From Rikenellaceae bacterium (GTDB lineage Bacteria > Bacteroidota > Bacteroidia > Bacteroidales > UBA932): a stretch of 17,471 nucleotides of DNA. The notes under the pieces are model-generated. The model did not search any database. It was not told where the DNA came from and saw only the letters and a program-made list of their open reading frames with translations. Of the stretch, positions 1 through 7,507 are shown piece by piece. The stretch covers positions 1 to 17,471 of the forward strand of contig DOSU01000143.1 in assembly GCA_003513895.1 (NCBI GenBank), written 5' to 3'. Both the position numbers and the translations under genes were made by a program. The stretch's first letter is position 1. The number at the start of each line of letters is the position of its first letter.

Positions 1-60
1 GCCTCTCTCAATAAAAAGTAAATGGTAATAATTGTTTAGGGTAATAACAAATTGTATAAT

Positions 61-2910
61 TTACTTTTTAGGTTCGAAGACGAAGGTCATGCGGTTTTTG
101 GATTTGAATACCTTGCCCGCAAACTTCTTGATGTTGGCTGCTGTAACTTTATCCAGCATTTTTGGCTCGGTAAGAGCAAGATTCTCATCGCCTTTGATTG
201 CATCGGCAATAATTCCTGTCCACAATATTTCGACCTTCTTGTCCTGATATACTTTTTGCAGATATAGCTTAATCTCCTTCATCTCCTTCTCTGTTGGTCC
301 GCCTTTGACAAAAATGTCAATTTCGTCCTGAACAACCTGGAGAAGTTCATCTACCAGTTTAGGGTCGGTATCGAAATCTATAAGAAACTGAACCGTGCTC
401 TCCGGATATTTAAGCAGCTCGTTGGCCACTCCCACATGGTAGGTTCCGCCACGCTCTTCTCTTATCGATTTCATATATCTGTCGCGAAGAATGTAGGCAA
501 TGAATTTCGAGTACATATTGGTCTCCGGCGAATATGGTGCTTTTGCATAATAAATTCTCGAAACCGAAGCTTTTGTGCTTAGGAGGTTTTCTGCCTTATA
601 TCTCAAAGATACTTCGCCTGTGTTCAAGATTGGTTCTTTATATTTATATACCGGAGCAACTTCTGCCTTCTCTCCCTTTAGAGAACCAATATACTTTGCA
701 ATTGTAGACTTAACTTCGGATGCCGGCATTGAGCCTGAAAATACAAAGGTATATTCGTTTGCATTTCCAAAAACCTGATCATATGTCTGAAGTAAATATT
801 CTGCAGTTATTGACTTTATAAAACTCTTGTCGAAGTCAATTTTGAGCGGATGAGACGAATATTTGAGGATGTTTACGGAATCGCGAAACTTGTTAGATTC
901 GCTGGTGCTTGCATCAATGTTCTTTATCCACGCATTTTTAAAGTTGTTAAGACTGCGGTCGTCTACAGTAACACTATTAAAGTAGCTGTAGAGTAGGTTC
1001 CAGAAAATTACAGAATCCTTTGGCATAAACGATCCCGAAACGCCGGAATGTCTGTAATCCATATTGAGCTTAACAGTTACTGTTTTTTTGCCAAGCATTT
1101 TCTGGAGTTCTGCCTTGTTAAATCCGTTAACAGAAAGAGACGAGATAAAACTTTCAAATATCCTAAGCTGCTTTGGATTGGCAGGTACAGAATATCCTCC
1201 TGTTTTGAAGGCTCTCATTCTAATCTCCCTTTTGCTGCTGTCTTCCTGCTTCCATATTACTCTGGTTCCGTTGTCCAGTACCCACTCTGTTGCAGAGTCG
1301 AGTTGTCTTTCAAAAACAATTCCGAGGTCTTTTGAAGTAACTTTTTTCTCGCTGATGATATTACCCGGCTTTAAATTCGGATTTCCAACCAATTGTTTTT
1401 CGGCAACAGGAATGAATTTGTCTAAATCGGAGTTCCTTACCTCTTTCATCATTGCAAGAACCTGTTCCTTTGAAGGCAGATATTGTTTGTCACTCTCAGG
1501 AACCGCAAATATTACTACCCTGTTTTTTTCGGTGAGAATATTGGGAAGATTTGAGTTTATGTCTTCAAGAGTTATGCTTCTGAGACACTCCTTTGATAAT
1601 TTATAGTAATCTTCTACGGAAATAAGCGGATAGTTTCTTGTGAAGTTGTCTACTGCCGCACTCACAAAATCGGAATTTTTAGGATTCTTGGCCCTTAAAT
1701 AGTTCTGGTCCAGGCTCTTTTTTATCCGAAGAACCGCATCGTTGAACTCCTCCTGATAGAATCCGTACTTACTGGCTCTTTCGACCTCAATAATAAGACC
1801 TCTGAGAGCTTTGAAAGTTTCTGTATTCTTGTGGGGCATCGTTGTGGTTGTAAAACTTTTGCCAGCATAACTTATTGCTCCCATTACAGGAACAGCTGCA
1901 CGAAATGCAGAGTCCGGACCCTCCTGCGCAACAAGACATCTTGAACGGAACATCTCAAGGAATGTGCTTTTCACAATCTCCTCATAAATTGCCTTGTTTG
2001 TCTGAATTTCAGAAGCCGGCAAAACAGGTAGCTTGATTGTCATCCTCACAGAAAAAGCCTTCGATTCCGGGTCGGTGTTCAAGCCAATAATTGGCTCGTC
2101 ATTTTCCGGTAAATTGTAGAATTCTCTCTTTGCTCCATTTTTGGTAGCAGGGATTGAGGAAAAACGGGCTTTTATGCGCTTTTCAATATCATCCACATTG
2201 ATGTCGCCTACTACAACCACAGCCTGGAGATCGGGACGATACCATTTGTGATAGTAATCCACGAGTGTTTGGCGGGTAAAAGTGTTGATGATATTTGGAT
2301 CTCCAATAACATCTCTCGTTGCGAAACGAGAACCTGTTTGCTCAACCCTCATAATCCCCTTTATCATTCTTGTGCGGGCGTCATCGCCCCTGCGCCACTC
2401 TTCGCGTACCACACCTCTCTCGGCTTCGATTTCGGCAGGTTCGCACGAAATGTAGTGCGACCAGTCGTGAAGCGCAAGCAAGGCAGAATCTATAATTGTG
2501 CTGCGATCCAAAGAAGGAACTGCCGATATGTTATATACCGTACGTTCCATAGAAGTGTATGCGTTAATGTTTGCGCCGAACTTCACACCGATGCTTCCAA
2601 AATATTCAAGAAGTCTCTTCTTGGGGAAGTTTTTAGTTCCGTTGAATGCCATGTGCTCAAGAAAGTGCGCAAGACCCCTTTGACTGTCTTCTTCCTGAAG
2701 CGAGCCAACATTGTGGATTATAAAAAATTCCGCTCTGCCCGCCGGATTCTTGGCAGCCCTTATGTAATAGGTCATTCCGTTTTCCAGCTTTCCAACCTTA
2801 TACTGCTCGTCCAGAGGGAGAGGCTTGCTGATTGCAAATTTTTGAGCGAAAGTGACTGAGCTGCAAAGTACAAAAACCAATACAGCTAAAAACCCAATTT
2901 TAATTCTCAT
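61..2910 (-). CDS. Secreted M16 family (insulinase/pitrilysin-like) zinc metallopeptidase
   Basis: This 949-residue protein is a two-half M16 peptidase acting in the envelope, probably the periplasm, on peptides or partly unfolded proteins. A signal peptide covers residues 1-23, ending FAQ. The inverted zinc motif HxxEH is intact at residues 82-86 (HFLEH). The downstream ERGVVREE stretch supplies the distal glutamates E164 and E171 expected in the family. The C-terminal half carries the R/Y substrate-binding signature (REERGGTY, about 817-824). The length fits the 900-950-residue two-domain enzymes common in Bacteroidota. Its ATG overlaps the stop of the upstream gene by 4 bp (ATGA), so it is probably translationally coupled and is the third of three linked genes. 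No hairpin is visible between its stop and the window edge (1-60). The family call is firm; the natural substrate is unknown. Confidence 0.95.
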   Translation of the reverse strand: MRIKIGFLAVLVFVLCSSVTFAQKFAISKPLPLDEQYKVGKLENGMTYYIRAAKNPAGRAEFFIIHNVGSLQEEDSQRGLAHFLEHMAFNGTKNFPKKRLLEYFGSIGVKFGANINAYTSMERTVYNISAVPSLDRSTIIDSALLALHDWSHYISCEPAEIEAERGVVREEWRRGDDARTRMIKGIMRVEQTGSRFATRDVIGDPNIINTFTRQTLVDYYHKWYRPDLQAVVVVGDINVDDIEKRIKARFSSIPATKNGAKREFYNLPENDEPIIGLNTDPESKAFSVRMTIKLPVLPASEIQTNKAIYEEIVKSTFLEMFRSRCLVAQEGPDSAFRAAVPVMGAISYAGKSFTTTTMPHKNTETFKALRGLIIEVERASKYGFYQEEFNDAVLRIKKSLDQNYLRAKNPKNSDFVSAAVDNFTRNYPLISVEDYYKLSKECLRSITLEDINSNLPNILTEKNRVVIFAVPESDKQYLPSKEQVLAMMKEVRNSDLDKFIPVAEKQLVGNPNLKPGNIISEKKVTSKDLGIVFERQLDSATEWVLDNGTRVIWKQEDSSKREIRMRAFKTGGYSVPANPKQLRIFESFISSLSVNGFNKAELQKMLGKKTVTVKLNMDYRHSGVSGSFMPKDSVIFWNLLYSYFNSVTVDDRSLNNFKNAWIKNIDASTSESNKFRDSVNILKYSSHPLKIDFDKSFIKSITAEYLLQTYDQVFGNANEYTFVFSGSMPASEVKSTIAKYIGSLKGEKAEVAPVYKYKEPILNTGEVSLRYKAENLLSTKASVSRIYYAKAPYSPETNMYSKFIAYILRDRYMKSIREERGGTYHVGVANELLKYPESTVQFLIDFDTDPKLVDELLQVVQDEIDIFVKGGPTEKEMKEIKLYLQKVYQDKKVEILWTGIIADAIKGDENLALTEPKMLDKVTAANIKKFAGKVFKSKNRMTFVFEPKK

Positions 2911-3683
2911 TTTGTAATTCCTTTATTCGTAAAAGAGAGTCTTGGACCTGTTTCCTTAAGATCTCCCTCGTTTGTTCTTATTGTCCATTTGTCCCTGGTG
3001 AGCACTTCCCAGATTTTAGCGTCGTTTAGTACATCTTTTGAATATCTGATGCGGAAACAGTACTGCTCGTTCTCGTTAATTGCTGTCTCTACTCCCAGGC
3101 AACCGTCAATAGTTGAAAGGTAGCTGGTAAAGAATGGAAGGGTGCGCAATATAAGCGGCTTGTCCAGACCGGGATATACAAGTTCGTATACGGCCTCATT
3201 CTTTCCACCCCACTTTTCAATATTCTGACTATAGTCTTTTTTCATGAAGTTGAAATGACGCTCAAGAAAAGCACGGCTGGTTATAGTTTCTCCCGTGTTT
3301 TTTTCAAGAGAGACAAACTTGAAATCGACATTAACCAATTTACTTCCTCCACCGTGAACACCCATTTGGAGTTCTTTCTTCTCAACAATAGATTTGATAT
3401 ATTGCTCATCAACCGGCTCCTTTACATCCATGTAAATTCTCACAATTAGCGGAGTTGCATCTTCGGATTCCAATCCATAATATCCCTTCGCTTCATTGCG
3501 GAACTGCATGCCCAGATAATTCAAATCCATCCTCTCGGTCATATTCTCAGTGCGGATTGTTATAACTTTGATTGTAGATCCGGCTGGCGGTGATGCGATT
3601 TTGAATTTTGAACCTCCGTAACTTACTGTTGTGCTGCAAAAAACCATAATTAAGGCAGCAATAATTCCTGATTTTATTTTCAT
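2907..3683 (-). CDS. Secreted protein of unknown function, paralogue of the C-terminal domain of the upstream iron-sulfur protein
   Basis: I do not recognise the family. The 258-residue product has a signal peptide (about residues 1-23) and then one domain (26-258). That domain aligns along its whole length, with well over half of positions identical by eye, to residues 422-653 of the gene just upstream. Shared landmarks are KF-KIA-PPAG at the start, YMDV-EP-DE-Y, KWGGKNEAVYELVYP, INENE-YCFRIRYSKDVLN and FTNKG-TK at the end. Export suggests it works in the periplasm, where the matching domain of the membrane protein is also expected to lie. It overlaps both neighbours by 4 bp (ATGA at each end). 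I infer it is a stand-alone duplicate working with, or competing with, the tethered copy. Expression as a gene is well supported; the function is open. Confidence 0.88.
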   Translation of the reverse strand: MKIKSGIIAALIMVFCSTTVSYGGSKFKIASPPAGSTIKVITIRTENMTERMDLNYLGMQFRNEAKGYYGLESEDATPLIVRIYMDVKEPVDEQYIKSIVEKKELQMGVHGGGSKLVNVDFKFVSLEKNTGETITSRAFLERHFNFMKKDYSQNIEKWGGKNEAVYELVYPGLDKPLILRTLPFFTSYLSTIDGCLGVETAINENEQYCFRIRYSKDVLNDAKIWEVLTRDKWTIRTNEGDLKETGPRLSFTNKGITK

Positions 3684-4378
3684 TTAGTTGTTCCTTTATT
3701 TGTGAAAGTGAATTTAGCGTCAGGTGTCTGAAGCTCTCCATCTTTAGTTTTAATTGTCCACTGAGCTTTTGTAATAGCTTCCCATATTTTATCTTCGTTC
3801 AAAACATCTTTTGAATATCTGATGCGGAAGCAGTACTCCTCGTTTTCGTTAATTGTTGTCTCGATTCCAAGGAAGCCGTCTATAAGAGAAAGGTGGCTCG
3901 ACAAGTACGGAATTCCGCGTGTGATAAGCGGTTTGTCCAAATCGGGATACACAAGTTCGTATACAGCCTCATTCTTTCCACCCCATTTTTCCATATTTGC
4001 AGCATACTCTTTCTTGTAAAAGTTGAACTGACGCTCAAGAAATTGAATTCTGGATATTGTGTCGACCTTTTCTTCCATTGAAATAAATTCAAAATCGACC
4101 TTGACAATGTTTGTTCCGCCGCCGTGCACAAGCATCTGCAACTCCTTCATCTCAACAACCGACTCAATGTATTTTTCGTCTATTGGCTCATTAACATCCA
4201 TATAAATTCTTACTATGAGCGGACAAGCATATTCTGTTTCAATACCGTAGTATGCCTTGCCATCGTTTCTGAACTGAAGGCCCAGATAGTTAGGATCCAT
4301 CTTGTCGTACATCTTTTCTGTGCGGATTGTAACAACTTTTACAACTGCACCTGCAGGAGGGGTAGCAATTTTAAACTT
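2907..4378 (-). repeat. Tandem duplication of a ~232-residue coding domain plus gene junction
   Basis: Coding segments 2910-3608 and 3683-4378 encode two clearly homologous copies of the same domain (233 and 232 residues) in direct orientation. Both end in near-identical sequence encoding FTNKG-TK, followed by a 4-bp ATGA stop/start overlap. After each junction comes a similar signal-peptide start (MKIK-G and MRIK-G, both with a TGC AGC Cys-Ser codon pair near codons 16-17). This suggests that the duplicated unit ran from the domain through the junction into the next gene's signal peptide. The copies have diverged, so the event is not recent. Confidence 0.75.
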
Positions 4379-5641
4379 AGCCGGAACATAAATCAACTCT
4401 TTGATTTTGTCCGGAGTAGTTTCGGATGAGTTGTAATAAACCTCTGCAACCGACTTTTTCACAAATGTAGCAACACCATATACTCCCGGGATTTTCTGAA
4501 GCTGAGCGGAAAAAGCCATCGAGCTTCCGTAGCACTTCACAGAACGCAGGCCATCAATTTGCACAACCTCCAGCGTACTGTGTTTAGTTTTGTCCCCCCA
4601 TTTCATGTCAATTGTAGGCAGTTCCCACAAAGTACCCATATAAAGAGCCGCAGCAAACAGAACAACTGTAAGTATCGCAGGCAACCAGCGGAAAGATTTC
4701 TTACGGCCAAAAGTGAGCGCGTCTTTATTACAACTGCTTATACACTCTCCGCAAAGAGTACAATCTACATGTTTTACTGTTTTTACCTTGTCTACATTTA
4801 TACTATATGGACATTTTTTTGCACAAACGCCACAATCGTTACACTTTTCTGTCGAGCGGTTTACTTTGAGAAGCGGGAAAAACTTTGGCTCGGGGAAAAT
4901 AATCTCCCAAAAATAACCAACGATTGTTGCTGCAGCAAGAAGGTATATCCATGAAACAGCAAGACCAGAATAATTAACAATTGCAAATATCCCAACCAGA
5001 ACGCCAAATGTTACAGCATATTTAAAAATATTGCTCAAAGCTCCAAGCGGGCAAATGTATTTGCACCAGAACATCTTTATGAAAAAGCTTCCCAAAACGA
5101 AAACTGCAATTGCCGCAATTGCCATCCAAAGAGTAAGTTCTCCCTGAAATCCTGTTGCAGCGGCGTAGTATGGATCGAAGTTTTTGCAAAACAGTTCGGA
5201 ACCACTTACTGTGTAGTAAAAAGTAAGAAAAAGCAGAATATACTTGAAGGCCCTTAGAATCTTATCGGCAACGCTGTCGTTCTTAATGACAATTTCCTTA
5301 ATCTTTGTTTTCTCTCGCAGTTTGCCCAGATATTCGGTACCCCATCCCAGAGGACACAGGTAGCCGCAAAAAAGTTTGCTGAACAACATCACGCCAACAG
5401 CCAGAACTATACCCATCATAATCTGGGTGACAGTCATGCTGCAAGCCATTGAACCGGCCACAAGGTATGAGCCTAATGTTTGAAGACCGCCTACAGGACA
5501 ATAAGCCTCAGGATCGGCTGTTTCGTTTCCGAAGACTTTCGTGAGAATAACGATAATCGCTGCGAGAGTACCCCATTGCAGCAAATGGCGAAGCCAGTTT
5601 TTTCTAAAGTTTTTCATATTGTATTTTAAATGAAATTTCAT
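3680..5641 (-). CDS. Membrane 4Fe-4S protein (NapH/CcoG-like) with HMA-like domain and unknown C-terminal domain
   Basis: The 653-residue protein probably passes electrons across or along the inner membrane. About six transmembrane segments fill residues 20-250, with paired CxxxCP motifs at 92-97 (CGYLCP) and 193-198 (CKYICP) and a YCPVGG motif at 47-52, as in NapH/NosR/CcoG-like proteins. Two 4Fe-4S ferredoxin motifs follow: C267-C270-C273-C277 and C294-C297-C300-C304. A last membrane helix (about 318-337) precedes an HMA-like fold (about 355-418), where the usual CxxC is reduced to one cysteine (C370 in VKCYGSS). Residues 422-653 are an unrecognised domain repeated as the next gene. If the clusters are cytoplasmic, the HMA and C-terminal domains are periplasmic. 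A second in-frame ATG lies at codon 9; I kept the first, but codon 9 is possible. The gene overlaps the next one by 4 bp. The redox partner is unknown. Confidence 0.9.
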   Translation of the reverse strand: MKFHLKYNMKNFRKNWLRHLLQWGTLAAIIVILTKVFGNETADPEAYCPVGGLQTLGSYLVAGSMACSMTVTQIMMGIVLAVGVMLFSKLFCGYLCPLGWGTEYLGKLREKTKIKEIVIKNDSVADKILRAFKYILLFLTFYYTVSGSELFCKNFDPYYAAATGFQGELTLWMAIAAIAVFVLGSFFIKMFWCKYICPLGALSNIFKYAVTFGVLVGIFAIVNYSGLAVSWIYLLAAATIVGYFWEIIFPEPKFFPLLKVNRSTEKCNDCGVCAKKCPYSINVDKVKTVKHVDCTLCGECISSCNKDALTFGRKKSFRWLPAILTVVLFAAALYMGTLWELPTIDMKWGDKTKHSTLEVVQIDGLRSVKCYGSSMAFSAQLQKIPGVYGVATFVKKSVAEVYYNSSETTPDKIKELIYVPAKFKIATPPAGAVVKVVTIRTEKMYDKMDPNYLGLQFRNDGKAYYGIETEYACPLIVRIYMDVNEPIDEKYIESVVEMKELQMLVHGGGTNIVKVDFEFISMEEKVDTISRIQFLERQFNFYKKEYAANMEKWGGKNEAVYELVYPDLDKPLITRGIPYLSSHLSLIDGFLGIETTINENEEYCFRIRYSKDVLNEDKIWEAITKAQWTIKTKDGELQTPDAKFTFTNKGTTK

Positions 5642-5688
5642 CCTTCATACAATATAATACACTTTAGCCGACGGCTTCCGTGAAGACC

Positions 5689-5934
5689 TTACAGAATTAT
5701 GTCGCCACCCGAACGAAAATCACGGACAATAATCTCAGCCCGTTTGCGGTCCATTTCATTTACAAAAAGATCGACTACCGAAGGAATTCCGGCAACAAAT
5801 CCTGCAGAAAGCCCTGTTTGGAAATCATTTTTAATCAAAGAAGGAATCCCCTCCTCCTCTAGCTCAGCTTTTAACAGATTAACTGTTATTTCGCTGCCGG
5901 TAAAGACTTTAACAATGTCGTTATCGTTATCCAT
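5689..5934 (-). CDS. DUF2007 family small protein
   Basis: The 81-residue protein matches the DUF2007 pattern, a ferredoxin-like-fold domain labelled putative signal transducing protein. It opens with a short acidic lead (MDNDND) and the VKVFTGSEITVNLLK strand-helix. The LEEEGIPS element and the hydrophobic strand VVDLFVNEMDRKRAEIIV follow. There is no signal peptide or membrane segment, so it should be cytoplasmic. Its ATG is one base past the stop of the DUF7010 gene, so it is probably coupled to it. It ends 47 bp before the iron-sulfur membrane protein. No mechanism is established for the family that I can state. Confidence in the family call is high, in function low. Confidence 0.85.
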   Translation of the reverse strand: MDNDNDIVKVFTGSEITVNLLKAELEEEGIPSLIKNDFQTGLSAGFVAGIPSVVDLFVNEMDRKRAEIIVRDFRSGGDIIL

Positions 5935-5935
5935 T

Positions 5936-6514
5936 TTAATGATGTTTGATAATCAAAGTTACTAAATGTTTTTTCTTACTGTCCAGATATAGGAAGACTG
6001 TTAAGATTACGAGCGAAGCACTCATAAATACAGGAACTAAATATGTCTTCTCCACCGGTAGCAACAGCCCGAGAGCAAGGGCACCAAACGAAATTATTCC
6101 GGCAAATATTGCATAAAGACTAGTCTTGTAAAACCAGGCATAAGGAAAAAAGTGCGCTCCAGTAATTATAACGTATACCATGGCAAAATAATCCGGCATC
6201 TTCATAAGAGTGAAAATGAGAAAAGGGAAATAGAGCAACTGAGCAAAATTGAGCCAGAGGCCCAACGGCTGCAAAGGATTATCCTTATTTGTCCACACTG
6301 TTTTAAGAACCTTCGACAGCAAAAGCGCAAGCGGAAGCATCAGGCTCCCAACAATAAAAGTGAGTATAGATTTATCGTACGAACTGCCATTCAGAGTCCA
6401 GATAAAAGCTATCAACAGCCATATAATACTTGCCGACAAAGTAAAATCAAGACCATTTTTTGATTTCACCGATAATTCAACTCTTAAGTTGTCGAAATTT
6501 TCTTTTGTTACCAT
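5936..6514 (-). CDS. DUF7010 family integral membrane protein
   Basis: The 192-residue protein has about six hydrophobic segments (roughly 25-41, 48-68, 87-103, 110-127, 131-152, 158-177) and no cleavable signal peptide, so it sits in the inner membrane. It matches what I remember of DUF7010: an N-terminal R-EL--K-KNG lead, the NPLQPLGLWLNFAQLLYFP stretch (79-97) and ITGAHFFPYAW (117-127). The role of the family is unknown. It is the first gene of the downstream minus-strand unit; only one base separates its stop from the DUF2007 start. The next methionine is residue 59, so the first ATG is the only sensible ATG start. A promoter-like element ends only 3 bp upstream of that ATG, which would imply a leaderless or nearly leaderless transcript. 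Confidence 0.85.
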   Translation of the reverse strand: MVTKENFDNLRVELSVKSKNGLDFTLSASIIWLLIAFIWTLNGSSYDKSILTFIVGSLMLPLALLLSKVLKTVWTNKDNPLQPLGLWLNFAQLLYFPFLIFTLMKMPDYFAMVYVIITGAHFFPYAWFYKTSLYAIFAGIISFGALALGLLLPVEKTYLVPVFMSASLVILTVFLYLDSKKKHLVTLIIKHH

Positions 6515-6517
6515 TCA

Positions 6518-6548
6518 CAAAAGTATATAATATCCATTGACGATCAAC
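6518..6548 (-). promoter_or_regulatory. Bacteroides-type promoter candidate for the DUF7010 operon
   Basis: Read on the minus strand, GTTG (6548-6545), a 19-bp spacer and TACTTTTG (6525-6518) match the Bacteroides -33 TTTG / -7 TAnnTTTG pattern, with one mismatch in the -33 box and a perfect -7 box. The -7 box ends 3 bp before the ATG at 6514, so initiation would fall at or very near the start codon. Confidence 0.5.
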
Positions 6549-6549
6549 T

Positions 6550-6596
6550 ATATGCTCAGAAGACGCAGAGGATATTTCTGCGTTTTCTGAGCATAT
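6550..6596 (-). terminator. Long hairpin (20-bp stem, 7-nt loop) between two minus-strand genes
   Basis: Arms 6550-6569 and 6577-6596 are inverted repeats matching at 19 of 20 positions, with a 7-base loop (GGATATT). The single mismatch forms a G-U pair in a plus-strand transcript and an A-C mismatch in a minus-strand one. The element lies 18 bp after the stop of the head-GIN gene and just upstream of the next operon's promoter candidate, a position that fits transcription termination. Neither side has an immediate run of Ts, so it is not a textbook intrinsic terminator. A processing or protein-binding site is the alternative. Confidence 0.5.
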
Positions 6597-6613
6597 CACT
6601 GGAAATGTGTGAT

Positions 6614-7339
6614 TTATAACTCAACCTTCTCGATACTTGAGCCGCCGGAAAGCTCCGATGATATTTCCGGGTTGCCTTTATAGGAGATGTATGTTCCGCC
6701 CGAAGCATCAACATTGAGTTTTTCGCTAACGTTTACCTCGGCAGATGCTCCGCCGGACATATCGAGACGGCATTTCTTAGTCAAAAGGGAGAAATGTTTG
6801 TGAACACTGCCGCCGGAAGAGCCAATGTTCAGGTATTCTGCAACACCCTCAATATCGGACTCCGACCCTCCGGACATATCTAATTCAAGCGATTGAAGTA
6901 CGACCTTGCCAAATACTTTACCGCCGCCGCTAAGAGAAATGCTAAGTTCATCACCTGTCCAGCCGTTGTTCAGATTTATGCGTCCGCCTCCACTGGAAGA
7001 TAATTTATTCAGGAACTTGCTGGATAGATGAACCTTAACTTTTGGATCTCCGGCAAAACTAATTCCTTCCTCCGGATGAACTTCAAGCGTGTTGCCTACA
7101 ACCTCAGCAACAATGTATTGATGGATGTTTTCGTATGTCTCAACTGAAAGCGTCTGTAAAGAGTCCTGAGTGACTATCAGCTCGAAACCGCTTGATACAG
7201 ATACATTTTCAAAAGATTTTGTCTGGATTTTTTTGGCCACATATTGCCCTGTAGGGTCAACTGAAATAAATCCAAAGTACGAGCAGGATTGTGCACCAAT
7301 GAGTGATGCTGCAGCAAAAAGTAAAAAAAGTTTTTTCAT
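6614..7339 (-). CDS. Head-GIN domain (DUF2807) protein, putative lipoprotein
   Basis: The 241-residue protein has an export signal (residues 1-18) followed by C19 in AQSC, a weak lipobox, so it may be lipid-anchored. No acidic surface-export signal follows the cysteine, so a periplasm-facing location is my inference. The rest is the DUF2807 putative auto-transporter adhesin/head-GIN fold, a right-handed beta-helix. It starts with F-NVSVSSGFELIVTQ and contains seven S-G-G turns spaced about 18-25 residues apart (SSGGGR, LSGGGK, MSGGSE, SSGGSV, MSGGAS, ASGGTY, LSGGSS). The gene stands alone: it is divergent from the DUF5694 gene and separated from the next minus-strand gene by a strong hairpin. 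Function in the family is not established; a structural or envelope-stress role is possible. Confidence 0.9.
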   Translation of the reverse strand: MKKLFLLFAAASLIGAQSCSYFGFISVDPTGQYVAKKIQTKSFENVSVSSGFELIVTQDSLQTLSVETYENIHQYIVAEVVGNTLEVHPEEGISFAGDPKVKVHLSSKFLNKLSSSGGGRINLNNGWTGDELSISLSGGGKVFGKVVLQSLELDMSGGSESDIEGVAEYLNIGSSGGSVHKHFSLLTKKCRLDMSGGASAEVNVSEKLNVDASGGTYISYKGNPEISSELSGGSSIEKVEL

Positions 7340-7507
7340 AATAGTATTCAGATATTAGTTTAGGTATCGGGTACATTATTCATTTGACGAAGAACAGTGT
7401 TCAAAAGTTGCATACTTTCCATCAAAGTTTGAAAAAATATTGGATTACTGCAACATTTCGTGTTGTAATTTCGTCAAATAGAGAACTAAACAAAATATTA
7501 TAAAATT
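7340..7507. promoter_or_regulatory. Divergent intergenic region
   Basis: This 168-bp AT-rich spacer separates two divergent genes and must hold promoters in both directions, unless the transcripts start elsewhere. On the plus strand TAATTTCG (7466-7473) is one base off the -7 consensus and lies 34 bp from the ATG, but no TTTG sits at the right distance. I found no acceptable match on the minus strand. I see no small gene here. Confidence 0.3.

Noticed and set aside
1064..1606. Open frame of 180 codons on the plus strand.
   Set aside because: It is antisense to the M16 coding region; its apparent hydrophobicity is the usual shadow of the complementary strand, not a membrane protein pattern.
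2248..2859. Open frame of 203 codons on the plus strand.
   Set aside because: It lies wholly antisense to the M16 gene with its catalytic motif, shows no recognisable domain and has no promoter or start context.
5650..5690. Short inverted repeat (AGCC-GAC-GGCT) between the DUF2007 and iron-sulfur genes.
   Set aside because: A 4-bp stem with a 3-base loop and no T run is too weak to call a terminator.
7413..7420. TACTTTCC as a -7 box for the DUF5694 gene.
   Set aside because: The last two bases mismatch the consensus, no TTTG lies 19-21 bp upstream, and it is about 90 bp from the start codon.
7442..7473. Inverted-repeat-like ATTACTGCAACA / TGTTGTAAT sequence in the divergent spacer.
   Set aside because: Pairing requires bulging three bases in a short AT-rich stem, so I do not count it as a defined operator.
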